Shown here: positions 10,546-19,712 of the stretch, one piece after another | How the letters are laid out: every line of letters begins with the position of its first letter | How positions within the stretch are numbered: position 1 is the stretch's first letter | NCBI RefSeq assembly: GCF_002196855.1 | Contig: NZ_NIPW01000012.1 | Location: forward strand, 29,534-93,533 | DNA length: 64,000 bases | Reading direction: 5' to 3' | Source of the DNA: Haematobacter genomosp. 1 | Lineage (GTDB): Bacteria > Pseudomonadota > Alphaproteobacteria > Rhodobacterales > Rhodobacteraceae | The notes under the pieces: model-generated | Databases searched by the model: none | The model's input: the letters and a program-made list of their open reading frames with translations, nothing else | Told to the model about the DNA's origin: nothing | Position numbers and translations under genes: made by a program

Positions 10546-11889
10546 TCAGCCGAGGAAATCCAGCACCAGCTTGGCGTTCAGCGCCACGATGATCGCCGCG
10601 ATCGTCCATGCGGTGATGCCGAGCCAGCGGGGAGCGACGAGGGCGCCCATCTTCCGCCGGTCGCTGGTGAACAGCACCAGCGGCACCACGGCGAAGGAAA
10701 GCTGGAGGCTGAGCACCACCTGCGTCAGGATCAGCAACTCCCCCGTCGCGCGCGGCCCGTAAAGCAGGGTGACGGCGACGGCGGGAAGGATGGCGATGGC
10801 GCGCGTGACCATCCGCCGGATCCACGGCTTCAGCCGGATCTGGAGAAACCCCTCCATCACCGCCTGACCGGCGAGCGTCGCCGTCACCGTGGAGTTCAGC
10901 CCGCAACACAAAAGCGCCACGGCAAAGAGCGTGGGCGCGATGGCGGAGCCGAGGAGCGGGCCGAGAAGCTTGTGCGCATCGTCGATCTCCGCGAGTTCGG
11001 TATGTCCCGCACCGTGAAAGCTCGCGGCGGCAAGGATCAGGATGGCGGCATTGATGAGCAGCGCGAACATCAGCGCGATGGTCGAATCCAGCGTCGAATA
11101 GGTCAGCGCGGCCCGCTTCTCCGCCACCGTATCGCCATAGGCGCGGGTCTGGACGATGGCGGAATGCAAGTAGAGATTGTGCGGCATGACGGTGGCCCCG
11201 AGGATGCCGAGGGCGAGATACAGCATCTCCGGGTTCCGCAGGACTTCCGTCGTGGGGAAGAAACCGCGCAGCACGCCGCCCCAGTCGGGATGGGCAAGGA
11301 GGATCTGCACGCAGAAGCTGAAGGTGATCACCCCCAGAAGGGCGATGACGAACGCCTCCAGCCAGCGGAAGCCCTTGCGCTGCAACCACAGGATCAGGAA
11401 CACATCGAGCGATGTGAGCAGCACGCCGAGTTCCAGCGGCACGCCGAACAGCAGGTTCAGCCCGATGGCCGTTCCGATCACTTCGGCGATGTCGGTGGCG
11501 ATGATCGCGATCTCCGCCGCAGCCCAGAGGGGGACGGAAACCCATCGCGGAAAGGCATCCCGACAGGCCTGCGCCAGATCGCGGCCCGAGCCGATGGCCA
11601 GCCGGGCGCAGAGCGACTGGAGCACGATGGCCATGATGTTCGACAGCAGCGCCACGAACAGCAGGGTGTAGCCGAAGCGCGATCCCCCTGCGAGCGAGGT
11701 CGCCCAGTTGCCGGGGTCCATATAGCCCACGGCGACCATGTAGCCCGGCCCGATGAAGGCGGCGAAGCGCCGCCAGCGGCCCTTGGGCACCGCGACGCTC
11801 GAATGCACGTCCGAGAGCGCGGCCTCCCCCCGGTCCTGCCGCCAGCCGGAGCCGGAGCCGATCTCGCTCAGTCTGAAATTGTCCGGCAT
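10546..11889 (-). CDS. mntH: Nramp-family divalent metal (Mn2+) transporter MntH
   Basis: 447-aa inner-membrane proton-coupled metal importer with about 11 membrane segments. The two metal-site signatures are present: DPGN in TM1 ([12 protein letters not shown]) and MPHNLYLHS in TM6. The ATG at 11889 is the first residue of a normal-length family member. A canonical promoter with a palindrome over its -10 region lies immediately upstream (see separate entry), which fits metal-responsive repression. It is divergent from the alpha/beta hydrolase gene with 126 bases between starts. Mn2+ rather than Fe2+ is inferred from the bacterial family. Confidence 0.92.
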   Translation of the reverse strand: MPDNFRLSEIGSGSGWRQDRGEAALSDVHSSVAVPKGRWRRFAAFIGPGYMVAVGYMDPGNWATSLAGGSRFGYTLLFVALLSNIMAIVLQSLCARLAIGSGRDLAQACRDAFPRWVSVPLWAAAEIAIIATDIAEVIGTAIGLNLLFGVPLELGVLLTSLDVFLILWLQRKGFRWLEAFVIALLGVITFSFCVQILLAHPDWGGVLRGFFPTTEVLRNPEMLYLALGILGATVMPHNLYLHSAIVQTRAYGDTVAEKRAALTYSTLDSTIALMFALLINAAILILAAASFHGAGHTELAEIDDAHKLLGPLLGSAIAPTLFAVALLCCGLNSTVTATLAGQAVMEGFLQIRLKPWIRRMVTRAIAILPAVAVTLLYGPRATGELLILTQVVLSLQLSFAVVPLVLFTSDRRKMGALVAPRWLGITAWTIAAIIVALNAKLVLDFLG

Positions 11890-11904
11890 GGGGAGGTGCC
11901 TGAA

Positions 11905-11948
11905 ATTGAGAAGCGTTCGCAATCTAGGCGCGCCCTGCGCCCTGTCAA
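11905..11948 (-). promoter_or_regulatory. mntH promoter with palindromic operator
   Basis: On the minus strand TTGACA (11948-11943) and TAGATT (11926-11921) are separated by 16 bases. A 19-base imperfect palindrome, ATTGAGAAGCGTTCGCAAT at 11905-11923 on the + strand, overlaps the -10 box and the predicted transcription start near 11914. Only the centre and one pair of symmetric positions break the symmetry. Placement over -10/+1 is what a repressor site would show. A Fur-superfamily regulator such as Mur is the natural candidate for a Mn transporter in alphaproteobacteria, but the regulator is inferred. Confidence 0.65.
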
Positions 11949-12015
11949 CGGAAATGCGGGGCAAGGAACAAACCCCGCAGCGGCCCGTTCGCTTCGGACA
12001 GCACAGGAGATGCAG

Positions 12016-12852
12016 ATGGCGATGATCGAGACCCGCGACGGGACCAGGCTCTATGTGAAGGACTGGGGACAGGGGCGGCCTGTGGTGCTGCTGCATGGCT
12101 GGCCGCTGTCTTCGGATACATGGGACGATACCGGGATGGCGCTGGCTGCCGCGGGCCATCGGGTGATCGCCTATGACCGGCGCGGCTTCGGACGGTCGGA
12201 GCAGCCGTGGACGGGCTATGACTACGATACGCTGGCCGACGATCTGGCGGATGTTCTGGCGGCCACCGGCGCCGGGGATGCGGCGCTCGTCGGCTTTTCC
12301 ATGGGGGGCGGAGAGGTCGCGCGCTACCTGTCCCGTCACGGCTCCGCGCGGATCTGGGCGGCGGGGCTGGTTTCCTCCGTGGTGCCCTACATGCTGAAGA
12401 CCCCGGACAATCCCGACGGCACGCCGCAGGAGGTGTTCGACGAGATGGCAAAGGGCATGAGGGAGGACCGCGCCTATTTCTTCGCCGACTTCTTCAAGAC
12501 CTTTTACGGCAAGACGCTGATGCAGGGCGGTGGTCTGCTGACCGGCGGCGTCAGCGACGAGGTTGTTCAATGGTCCTGCAATCTCGCGATGCAGGCGAGC
12601 CTCAAGGCCACGCTGGCCTGTGCGGAAGCCTTTGCGACCACGGATTTCCGCCCCGACCTGACGGCTTTCACCATGCCGACGCTCATCATCCACGGAACGG
12701 GCGACAAGACGGTGCCGATCGACGCCTCCGCCCGTGTCGCGGCGCGTGGCATCGCCAACAGCCAGCTTGTGGAGTATGAGGGCGGGCCGCACGGGTTGCA
12801 GGCCTCTCACAAGGAGCGGCTGACGGCGGATCTGCTGGCCTTCCTGCGCTGA
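12016..12852 (+). CDS. Alpha/beta hydrolase, cofactor-free haloperoxidase/perhydrolase type
   Basis: 278-aa alpha/beta-hydrolase. The oxyanion segment [11 protein letters not shown] is near residue 25, the nucleophile elbow GFSMGGGE near residue 97, the acid in [12 protein letters not shown] and the histidine in EGGPHGL. The [17 protein letters not shown] block and overall length are those of non-haem chloroperoxidase-like hydrolases, which in vivo are probably esterases or perhydrolases. The start at 12016 follows CAGGAG at 12004-12009; ATG 12010 and 12022 are alternatives. It is divergent from mntH. The natural substrate is unknown. Confidence 0.85.
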   Translation: MAMIETRDGTRLYVKDWGQGRPVVLLHGWPLSSDTWDDTGMALAAAGHRVIAYDRRGFGRSEQPWTGYDYDTLADDLADVLAATGAGDAALVGFSMGGGEVARYLSRHGSARIWAAGLVSSVVPYMLKTPDNPDGTPQEVFDEMAKGMREDRAYFFADFFKTFYGKTLMQGGGLLTGGVSDEVVQWSCNLAMQASLKATLACAEAFATTDFRPDLTAFTMPTLIIHGTGDKTVPIDASARVAARGIANSQLVEYEGGPHGLQASHKERLTADLLAFLR

Positions 12853-12952
12853 CCGCCGAAAGGACCATGACCCCTGCGCGGCCGTCCCGGCAATTGGCTC
12901 TCGCAGGGCGGTCACAACTTGCTATAACGGCAGGCAAAGCAAGGAGCCTGCC

Positions 12953-13729
12953 ATGTCCCTCTCCCCCATCGACCGGGCCAAGGTCGTTGCCGCCCGCCGC
13001 GCCGTGGACTTCATCGAGGACGGAATGAAGGTGGGTCTGGGCACCGGCTCAACCGCTGCCTTCATGGTGCGACGGCTGGGCGAAGTGGTGCGGGAGGAGG
13101 GGCTTCGCGTCACGGCGGTGCCGACCTCCACGCGCACGGCGGATCTGGCGCGGGAACTCGGCATCCCGCTCACCACGCTGGATGAGGCCGGCTGGCTCGA
13201 CGTGACCATCGACGGGGCGGATGAATTCGACGGGGCGCTCAACCTTGTCAAGGGCGGCGGCGGGGCGCTGCTGCGGGAGAAGATCGTGGCGACGGCCTCC
13301 GACCGGATGATCGTCATCGCGGATGCGGCCAAGGAAGTCGGCATGCTCGGCGCCTTCGACCTGCCGGTGGAGGTGATCCCCTTCGGCATGCAGGCCACCC
13401 GCACGCTGATCGAGGAGGTTCTGGCCGGGCAGGACGTGATGGGCCGCACCCTTACCTTGCGGATGGCGGGGGAGCGGCCTTTCGTCACGGACGAGGGCAA
13501 CCATATCTTCGATCTCTCGCTCGCACGGATCGGCAATCCCGGCTCTCTGGCGCTCATGCTGAACCAGATCCCCGGCGTGGTGGAGAACGGGCTTTTCATC
13601 GACATCTGCGATACCGTGGTTATTGGCCATGCCGACGGGCGGGTGGAACTGCGCGACCTTGATGCCGGGACCGTCTCCATCGAACGGAGCGATCTGGGCG
13701 AGGGCGACAACATCTTCGCGGATCTCTAG
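12953..13729 (+). CDS. rpiA: Ribose-5-phosphate isomerase A
   Basis: Interconverts ribose-5-phosphate and ribulose-5-phosphate in the pentose phosphate pathway. Family motifs are present in order: GLGTGSTA near residue 29, VPTSTRT near 60, the catalytic DGADEFD block near 87 and LVKGGGGALLREKI near 100. The 258-aa length is normal. The ATG at 12953 follows AAGGAG. It ends 10 bases before gor, so the two share a transcript; RpiA feeding NADPH-linked pentose metabolism beside glutathione reductase is a plausible link, but this is inference. Confidence 0.95.
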   Translation: MSLSPIDRAKVVAARRAVDFIEDGMKVGLGTGSTAAFMVRRLGEVVREEGLRVTAVPTSTRTADLARELGIPLTTLDEAGWLDVTIDGADEFDGALNLVKGGGGALLREKIVATASDRMIVIADAAKEVGMLGAFDLPVEVIPFGMQATRTLIEEVLAGQDVMGRTLTLRMAGERPFVTDEGNHIFDLSLARIGNPGSLALMLNQIPGVVENGLFIDICDTVVIGHADGRVELRDLDAGTVSIERSDLGEGDNIFADL

Positions 13730-13739
13730 GAGCAGTCGC

Positions 13740-15095
13740 ATGTCCTTCGACCTCGACCTGTTCGTGATCGGCGCGGGTTCCGGCGGCGTGCGCGCGGCCC
13801 GTGTGGCGGCGCAGTCCGGCGCAAGGGTTGCCGTCGCGGAGGAATACCGCGTGGGCGGCACCTGTGTCATCCGCGGCTGCGTGCCGAAGAAGCTGATGGT
13901 CTTCGCCTCCTCCTTTCCGGCGGTGGTGGAGGATGCGCGGGCCTACGGCTGGGATGCGAGCATCGGCAGCTTTGACTGGAGCCGCTTCCGCAAGGCGCTG
14001 CATGACGAGCTGGACCGGCTCGAGGCGATCTACCGCGCCAATCTGGAGCGGGCGGGTGTCACCATCCATCCTGCCCGCGCGGTGCTGGAGGATGCACATA
14101 CCGTCCGGCTCGACAGCGGTGAGCGGTTCACCGCGAAGCATATCCTGATCGCCACGGGCGGCGCGCCCTTCATCCCGGAGATCCCGGGGCGGGAGCTTGC
14201 CTCCACCTCCAACGACATGTTCCTGATGGAGGAACTGCCGCGCTCCATCCTCGTGGTGGGCGGAGGGTATATCGCCTGCGAATTCGCCTGCATTCTCAAC
14301 AGTCTGGGCGTGGATGTGACACTGGCCTACCGTGGGCCGCAGATCCTGCGGGCCTTCGATGAGGAGGTCCGCGGCCATGTCTCCGCCGCGATGCGGGGCG
14401 CGGGCATCGACATCCGCACGGAGACGGATGTGGCGGCGCTGCACCCCGCTGCGGATGGCGTGCGCGTCGCCTTCGCCGATGGGGGACAGGGGGACTATGG
14501 GCGGGTGCTCTACGCCACCGGCCGGGTGCCCTCGACCGGCGGGCTGGGGTTGGAGGCGCTGGGCGTGCGGCTGCGCAAGTCCGGGGCCATCGCGGTGGAC
14601 GAGTGGTCGCAGACCTCCGTCCCCTCCATCTATGCGGTAGGCGACGTGACCGACCGGGTGAACCTCACCCCCGTCGCCATCCGGGAGGGGCAGGCGTTCG
14701 CCGAGACCGTGTTCCACGGTACCCCCACGAAGGCGGATCATGACCTTGTCCCCTCCGCCGTGTTCACCCAACCGGAAATGGCCGGGATCGGCATGACGGA
14801 GCAGGAAGGGCGGGAACGGGGCGGAGTGCAGATCTACTCCACCGCCTTCCGACCGATGCGGACGCTCTTCGCGGGGCGGGAGGACCGGGTGCTGATGAAA
14901 CTGGTGGTGGACAGCGAGAGCCGCCGCGTGCTCGGGTGTCACATCGTCGCACCGGAAGCGGGGGAGATGATCCAGCTTGCCGCGATTGCGGTGAAGATGG
15001 GCGCGACCAAGGAAGACTTCGACAGAACCGTGGCCGTTCACCCCACGATGGCGGAGGAACTGGTCACCATGAAGGCGCCCTCCCGGTCATGGTGA
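13740..15095 (+). CDS. gor: Glutathione-disulfide reductase
   Basis: FAD- and NADPH-dependent pyridine-nucleotide disulfide oxidoreductase of 451 aa. The FAD-binding GAGSGGVRAAR is at the N-terminus, the redox-active disulfide is GGTCVIRGCVPKK (about residues 39-51), the NAD(P) motif is VVGGGYIACEFA, and the C-terminal interface carries the HPTMAEE histidine. Arg residues in the second nucleotide domain and CVIRGC favour glutathione reductase over lipoamide dehydrogenase. The start ATG at 13740 is 10 bases after rpiA. Confidence 0.93.
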   Translation: MSFDLDLFVIGAGSGGVRAARVAAQSGARVAVAEEYRVGGTCVIRGCVPKKLMVFASSFPAVVEDARAYGWDASIGSFDWSRFRKALHDELDRLEAIYRANLERAGVTIHPARAVLEDAHTVRLDSGERFTAKHILIATGGAPFIPEIPGRELASTSNDMFLMEELPRSILVVGGGYIACEFACILNSLGVDVTLAYRGPQILRAFDEEVRGHVSAAMRGAGIDIRTETDVAALHPAADGVRVAFADGGQGDYGRVLYATGRVPSTGGLGLEALGVRLRKSGAIAVDEWSQTSVPSIYAVGDVTDRVNLTPVAIREGQAFAETVFHGTPTKADHDLVPSAVFTQPEMAGIGMTEQEGRERGGVQIYSTAFRPMRTLFAGREDRVLMKLVVDSESRRVLGCHIVAPEAGEMIQLAAIAVKMGATKEDFDRTVAVHPTMAEELVTMKAPSRSW

Positions 15096-15189
15096 CGCAC
15101 CCTCCGGCGCTTGACATGAGCGGCGATAGTCCACAGTTGGCACCTCGCACCAGTGCGGAACCGAGGCGGAGAGGAAGGAAACCGGATTA

Positions 15190-16371
15190 ATGGCAGGACA
15201 TTCCGGCGGCCCCTGGGGGGGCGGAGGATCAGGCGGCGGTGGCGGCGACAACCGGGGGGACGATCCCCGCGGCGGGAACCGGCGCCCCGGTGAAGGTCCG
15301 CAGATTCCCGAACTCGACCAGATCATGAAGAAGGGGCAGGAGCAGCTCCGCGTGCTGATGGGCGGTCGCGGGACCGGCTCCGGCGGCCCGCGCCAGTCCG
15401 GCCCCGGTCTGGGCATCACGCGCAAGGGCGTGTTTCTGGCGATCGGCGCGCTGTTCATCGGCTGGCTCGCGCTCTCCTTCTATACGGTCCGGCAGGAAGA
15501 GCGCTCGGTCGAGCTGCTGTTCGGACGCTACTACAAGACCGGGGAACCCGGTCTGAACTTCGCGCCCTGGCCGGTGGTGACACGGGAGATCTTCTCCGTC
15601 ACCGGCGAGCGCACGCTGGACATCGGCTCCAACGCCAATTCCCGCCGCTCCGACGGGCTGATGCTCACGCAGGACGAGAACCTCGTGGATACGGAGTTCC
15701 AGGTCGTCTGGAACATCAACGATCCGTCGAAATACCTGTTCAACCTCGCCGATCCGATGGACACGATCCGCGCCGTTTCGGAAAGCGCCATGCGCGACAT
15801 CATCGCGCGCTCGCAGATGGCGCCGATCCTGAACCGGGACCGGGGGATCATCGCCTCCGACCTGCAACAGGCGGTGCAATCGACGCTGGACACCTATGAC
15901 AGCGGCATCAACATCATCCGGGTCAACTTCGACCGCGCCGACCCGCCGTCCGAGGTGATCGACAGCTTCCGTCAGGTGCAGGCGGCGCGTCAGGAACGCG
16001 ACCGGCTCCAGAATCAGGCGGATGCCTATGCGAACCGCGTGCTTGCCGGGGCGCGGGGGGAAAGCGCCCGCGTGCTGGAAGAGGCCGAGGGCTACCGCGC
16101 GCAGGCCGTCAACGTGGCGCAGGGTGAGGCGAGCCGCTTCGTCTCCGTCTATGACGAATACCGGAATGCGCCCGACGTAACCCGTCGCCGGATGTATCTG
16201 GAAACCATGGAGCGCGTCTTCGGCCGCGTGGACAAGGTGATCGTCGATGGCGTGAACGGCGAGAACGGGCAGGGCGTGCTGCCGCTTCTGCCGCTGGGCA
16301 ACCGGGCCATGCCGCAGATGCCCGCCGCCGGCGCTGCCGGGGCCGCGACGACGAACGGGGGGAACAACTGA
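15190..16371 (+). CDS. hflK: FtsH-regulatory membrane protein HflK
   Basis: SPFH/band-7 protein that with HflC forms the periplasm-facing HflKC cage around the FtsH protease. A glycine-rich cytoplasmic N-terminus (residues 1-75) precedes a single membrane segment at about 80-100, then the band-7 domain (from SVELLFGRYYKT) and a long coiled helix rich in Arg/Ala/Gln (QAARQERDRLQNQADAYANR). Length 393 aa is typical. Its stop overlaps the hflC start by one base (TGATG), so the pair is translationally coupled. Confidence 0.95.
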   Translation: MAGHSGGPWGGGGSGGGGGDNRGDDPRGGNRRPGEGPQIPELDQIMKKGQEQLRVLMGGRGTGSGGPRQSGPGLGITRKGVFLAIGALFIGWLALSFYTVRQEERSVELLFGRYYKTGEPGLNFAPWPVVTREIFSVTGERTLDIGSNANSRRSDGLMLTQDENLVDTEFQVVWNINDPSKYLFNLADPMDTIRAVSESAMRDIIARSQMAPILNRDRGIIASDLQQAVQSTLDTYDSGINIIRVNFDRADPPSEVIDSFRQVQAARQERDRLQNQADAYANRVLAGARGESARVLEEAEGYRAQAVNVAQGEASRFVSVYDEYRNAPDVTRRRMYLETMERVFGRVDKVIVDGVNGENGQGVLPLLPLGNRAMPQMPAAGAAGAATTNGGNN

Positions 16372-17252
16372 TGAAACGCTCCACCATCGGCATTGTCGTC
16401 GTTGTTCTTCTGGCCGTTCTGGGCCTGTCCTCCATCTTCATCGTCGATGAGCGGGAACGGGTTCTGGTCCTCCAGTTCGGAGAGGTGAAGGCGGTTCGCG
16501 AGGACCCGGGGATGTATGTGAAGATCCCCTTCATTCAGGAAGTCGTCCGCTATGATGGGCGGATCCTGAGCCTGCCCACGCAACCGGCGGAGATCACGCC
16601 GCTCGACGACCGTCGTCTGGTCGTCGATGCCTTCGCCCGCTGGCGTATCGCCGATGTGGTGCGCTTCCGCGAGGCCGTCGGCGTCGAGGGCGAGCGCGCG
16701 GCACAGGCGCGGTTGGAGCGGATCCTGAATGCGGAAATCCGTGAGGTTCTGGGGTCCGTGCCGTCCGGGGCGGTGCTCTCGGAGGATCGGACCCCGCTTA
16801 TGAACCGCATCCGCGATCAGGCCCGCGTGCAGGCGCAGGCGCTCGGGATCGAGGTGATCGACGTGCGCCTGACCCGCACCGACCTGCCGGAGCAAAACCT
16901 CGCCGCGACCTTTGCCCGGATGCGGGCGGAGCGGGAGCGGGAGGCCGCCGACGAGATCGCGCGCGGGAACGAGGCCGCGCAGCGTATTCAGGCGCTGGCC
17001 GACCGGACGGTGACGGAGCTTGTCTCCGACGCCCGCCGTCAGAGTGAGGTCGTCCGCGGTGAGGCCGATGCAGAGCGGAACCGCATCTATGCCGAGGCAT
17101 TCGGCCGTGACCCGGAGTTCTTCGCCTTTACCCGGTCGCTCACCGCCTATGAGAATGCGCTTCAGCAGAACAACACCTCCGTGGTGATGAGCCCCGGAAG
17201 CGAGTTCTTCGAGTTCTTCCGAAGCGACAGCGGCACCCAACCCGCGAACTGA
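16371..17252 (+). CDS. hflC: FtsH-regulatory membrane protein HflC
   Basis: 293-aa SPFH protein and obligate partner of HflK in modulating FtsH. Residues about 7-25 form the membrane anchor (IVVVVLLAVLGLSSIFIV), followed by VDERERVLVLQFGEV typical of band-7 domains, and a C-terminal coiled region (FARMRAEREREAADEIARG). It starts at the ATG overlapping the hflK stop and is followed 2 bases later by a strong terminator. Confidence 0.95.
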   Translation: MKRSTIGIVVVVLLAVLGLSSIFIVDERERVLVLQFGEVKAVREDPGMYVKIPFIQEVVRYDGRILSLPTQPAEITPLDDRRLVVDAFARWRIADVVRFREAVGVEGERAAQARLERILNAEIREVLGSVPSGAVLSEDRTPLMNRIRDQARVQAQALGIEVIDVRLTRTDLPEQNLAATFARMRAEREREAADEIARGNEAAQRIQALADRTVTELVSDARRQSEVVRGEADAERNRIYAEAFGRDPEFFAFTRSLTAYENALQQNNTSVVMSPGSEFFEFFRSDSGTQPAN

Positions 17253-17254
17253 TG

Positions 17255-17285
17255 GAAAAGGCCGGTCCCAGCGACCGGCCTTTTC
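17255..17285 (+). terminator. Rho-independent terminator of hflKC
   Basis: A perfect 13-bp stem (17255-17267 paired with 17273-17285) with a 5-base loop and a TTTT in the right arm begins 2 bases after the hflC stop. The segment AGGCCTTTTCATT recurs immediately after it (about 17277-17304). Confidence 0.85.
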
Positions 17286-17489
17286 ATTGGTAGGCCTTTT
17301 CATTCGGGCCTTCACGAAGCGCTTGCTCTCTCCAACCACCCGTGAAACCCTTCATGTTACGAAGTTTCACACCGAATTGAGACACCGCGACGGTCGTTGA
17401 TTTGCGGCGAAAGCGCACAGGTCCCACATAGGAGGAGACGGTTCGGGAGCTAGTTGCTTCGCCGAACCCTGAAGAGGAAGGAGCTCGGA

Positions 17490-19007
17490 GTGTCGTCCTT
17501 GGTCGTCAAATCACAATCGCTGCGCAGTGCCCCGGCGCGCGCCTTGCTGGCCCTTGGGCTGGTCGCCGGGCTGGGCCTGAGCACGGCGCTGGTGCCGGTT
17601 CTCGCGCCCCCCGCCTTCGCTCAGACCGCCCCGAACGGGACCCCGCTGAGCTTTGCCGACCTCGCGGAGCGGGTCAGCCCGGCGGTGGTCAACATCACCA
17701 CCACATCCACCGTCGCCACCTCCACGCAGGGCGGGATCCCCGGCGTTCCCCCGGGATCGCCGTTCGAGGATTTCTTCCGTGACTTCATGCCCCCCGGCCA
17801 AGGTGGCGGAGAAGGCGCCCGTCCGGTTCCGCGGCGGAGCCAAGCGCTCGGCTCGGGCTTCATCATCTCCGCCGACGGTTTCATCGTCACCAACAACCAC
17901 GTCATCGAGGGCGCGGACCAGATCCAGATCGAGACCTACGCAGGCGAGAAGCTGGATGCCAAGGTCGTGGGCACCGATCCCAACACCGACATCGCCCTCC
18001 TGAAGGTGGAGGATGCCAAGCAGCTTCCCTTCGTGAAATTCGGCGATTCCAACCGGATCCGCGTGGGCGAGCCGGTAATGGCCGTCGGTAACCCGCTGGG
18101 GCAGGGTTTCTCCGTTTCCTCCGGCATCGTCTCTGCCCGAGGGCGGGCGCTGCAGGGCACCTATGACGACTACATTCAGACCGACGCGGCGATCAACCGG
18201 GGGAACTCCGGCGGGCCGCTCTTCGACATGGATGGTGAGGTGATCGGGGTGAATACCGCGATCCTCAGCCCCAACGGGGGGTCCATCGGGATCGGTTTCG
18301 CCATGTCCTCGGCGGTCGTGTCCCGCGTGGTCGATCAGCTTAAGGAGTTTGGCGAGACGCGGCGCGGCTGGCTTGGTGTGCGCATTCAGGACGTGACGCC
18401 GGATATCGCCGAATCCATGGGGCTGGCGAGCGCGGGCGGCGCCCTCGTGACCGATGTTCCGCAGGGGCCGGCGGAGGTTGCCGGGATCAAATCGGGCGAT
18501 GTCATCACCCAGTTCGACGGAGTGAAGGTGAACGATACCCGCGAACTCGTCCGTCAGGTCGGCGCCACGGAGGTCGGCAAGAAGGTGGAGGTCGCCCTCA
18601 CGCGCGAGGGCAAGCCTGTGACGGTGGAGCTGACGCTTGGCCGCCGTGAGGAAGCCGAAGGCGCGAAGGTGGTTCCCGCAGCCGCTGCACCGCAGGCGCA
18701 GAAGGAGCAGACGCTTCTCGGCATGACCGTCACCACGCTGACGCCCGAAATGCGCAAGCAGCTTGAAGTGCCGAACGGCACCGACGGTCTGGTGATCACC
18801 GGCATCGACGATGGCAGCGAAGCCTTTGAAAAGGGTCTGCGCAACGGCGATCTCATCACCGAGGCGGGGCAGCAGAAGGTCTCCTCGCCGAAGGATCTGG
18901 AGGCCCGGATTTCCGAGGCCAAGGACGCGGGGCGCAAATCGCTTCTCCTCCTCATCCGCCGCGAGGGTGAGCCGCGCTTCGTGGCGCTCTCCGTCGATCA
19001 GGTGTGA
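17490..19007 (+). CDS. DegP/Do-family periplasmic serine protease-chaperone
   Basis: 505-aa S1C protease acting on misfolded envelope proteins. A signal peptide spans about residues 1-45 (cleavage near AFA/QT). The trypsin-like domain carries His137 (TNNHVIEG), Asp167 (NTDIALLKV) and Ser240 (RGNSGGPLF), followed by two PDZ domains (from about 300 and 410). The GTG at 17490 is chosen because AAGGAG at 17478-17483 sits 6 bases upstream; a TTG at 17454 is in frame but lies inside a leader hairpin (17440-17468). Position after hflKC, another envelope proteolysis module, is conserved in Rhodobacterales. Confidence 0.93.
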   Translation: MSSLVVKSQSLRSAPARALLALGLVAGLGLSTALVPVLAPPAFAQTAPNGTPLSFADLAERVSPAVVNITTTSTVATSTQGGIPGVPPGSPFEDFFRDFMPPGQGGGEGARPVPRRSQALGSGFIISADGFIVTNNHVIEGADQIQIETYAGEKLDAKVVGTDPNTDIALLKVEDAKQLPFVKFGDSNRIRVGEPVMAVGNPLGQGFSVSSGIVSARGRALQGTYDDYIQTDAAINRGNSGGPLFDMDGEVIGVNTAILSPNGGSIGIGFAMSSAVVSRVVDQLKEFGETRRGWLGVRIQDVTPDIAESMGLASAGGALVTDVPQGPAEVAGIKSGDVITQFDGVKVNDTRELVRQVGATEVGKKVEVALTREGKPVTVELTLGRREEAEGAKVVPAAAAPQAQKEQTLLGMTVTTLTPEMRKQLEVPNGTDGLVITGIDDGSEAFEKGLRNGDLITEAGQQKVSSPKDLEARISEAKDAGRKSLLLLIRREGEPRFVALSVDQV

Positions 19008-19030
19008 CATCATCAGGTGATATCTCCGGG

Positions 19031-19059
19031 GGGCCGGGTCCGTGTTTCGGGCCCGGCCC
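19031..19059 (+). terminator. Terminator after degP
   Basis: A 12-bp GC-rich stem (19031-19042 with 19048-19059, one G-T pair) with loop TGTTT, 23 bases after the protease stop. It has only a short T-run, and it is followed by the glyoxalase-fold gene, so read-through is possible. Confidence 0.6.
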
Positions 19060-19106
19060 TTGTGCATGAGGGGCCTTCGCATGTTCAGCAACGAACGGTT
19101 CGCGTG

Positions 19107-19505
19107 ATGGAGGCGCAGGCGCTTCGCATCGCGCGGCCGAGTGACGATCTGGAGGCCGTGGTCGCGTTTTACCGTGATGGTCTGGGATTTGAGGTCATCG
19201 CCAGTTTCGAGGCGCACGACGGGTTCGATGGCGTCATGCTGGGCAGGCCGGGACTGGCCTATCACCTTGAGTTCACGCGGAAGTCTGGTCATCCAGCGGG
19301 GCGTGCGCCGACACAGGACAATCTGCTGGTCTTCTACATCCCGGACCCCGCGGAATGGCAGGCGGCCGTCGGGCGTCTGCGGCGCGAGGGGCATGAGCCG
19401 GTGTCGTCTTTCAACCCCTATTGGGACAGAAGCGGCAGGACATTCGAGGATCCCGACGGCTATCGCGTCGTGCTTCAGAATGCAGCTTGGCCTGGACAGA
19501 CCTGA
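19107..19505 (+). CDS. VOC-family (glyoxalase/bleomycin-resistance fold) protein
   Basis: 132-aa protein with the paired beta-alpha-beta pattern of the vicinal-oxygen-chelate family: LRIARPSDDLEAVVAFYRDGLGFEVI at the N-terminus (broken by me only for reference) and PYWDRSGRTFEDPDGYRVVLQ at the C-terminus. The glutamate/histidine metal ligands are plausible in HLEFT. The ATG at 19107 is chosen; GTG 19104 is adjacent. The substrate is unknown. It ends one base before a MITE-like element. Confidence 0.75.
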   Translation: MEAQALRIARPSDDLEAVVAFYRDGLGFEVIASFEAHDGFDGVMLGRPGLAYHLEFTRKSGHPAGRAPTQDNLLVFYIPDPAEWQAAVGRLRREGHEPVSSFNPYWDRSGRTFEDPDGYRVVLQNAAWPGQT

Positions 19506-19506
19506 C

Positions 19507-19658
19507 GGGCTGCTGAAAAGGCTTTTGGCCTGCGCTTGAGCGGAAATTGTTCTAAATCTGACAAAAAAGCCGGAAATCCATATCTTTCGAAGGATTTCCG
19601 GTTCAATTTTCCGATTACCGGCACATGACACGACACTTCAGGATCTTGTCAGCAGCCC
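19507..19658. mobile_element. MITE-like non-coding element, copy A
   Basis: 152 bases bounded by a 13-bp near-perfect terminal inverted repeat (GGGCTGCTGAAAA at 19507-19519 and TTGTCAGCAGCCC at 19646-19658, one mismatch). It contains a perfect 10-bp internal hairpin (CCGGAAATCC at 19570-19579 with GGATTTCCGG at 19592-19601) and is much more A/T-rich than its surroundings. It has no coding capacity. The right half is recognisably similar to sequence at 56110-56203. No target-site duplication is visible. Confidence 0.6.
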
Positions 19659-19712
19659 GCCACGGTCGAGTGGGTTGCACCCTGCCGGCCCCCCGTCAGG
19701 GCAGGGTCTCTG

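Noticed and set aside
10501..12015. Long in-frame extension upstream of the alpha/beta hydrolase
   Set aside because: The extension is antisense to mntH; the hydrolase has its own Shine-Dalgarno and a normal start at 12016.
15111..15137. Possible hflK promoter with TTGACA at 15111-15116
   Set aside because: No acceptable -10 element is found at 16-18 bases; the hexamer alone is not enough.
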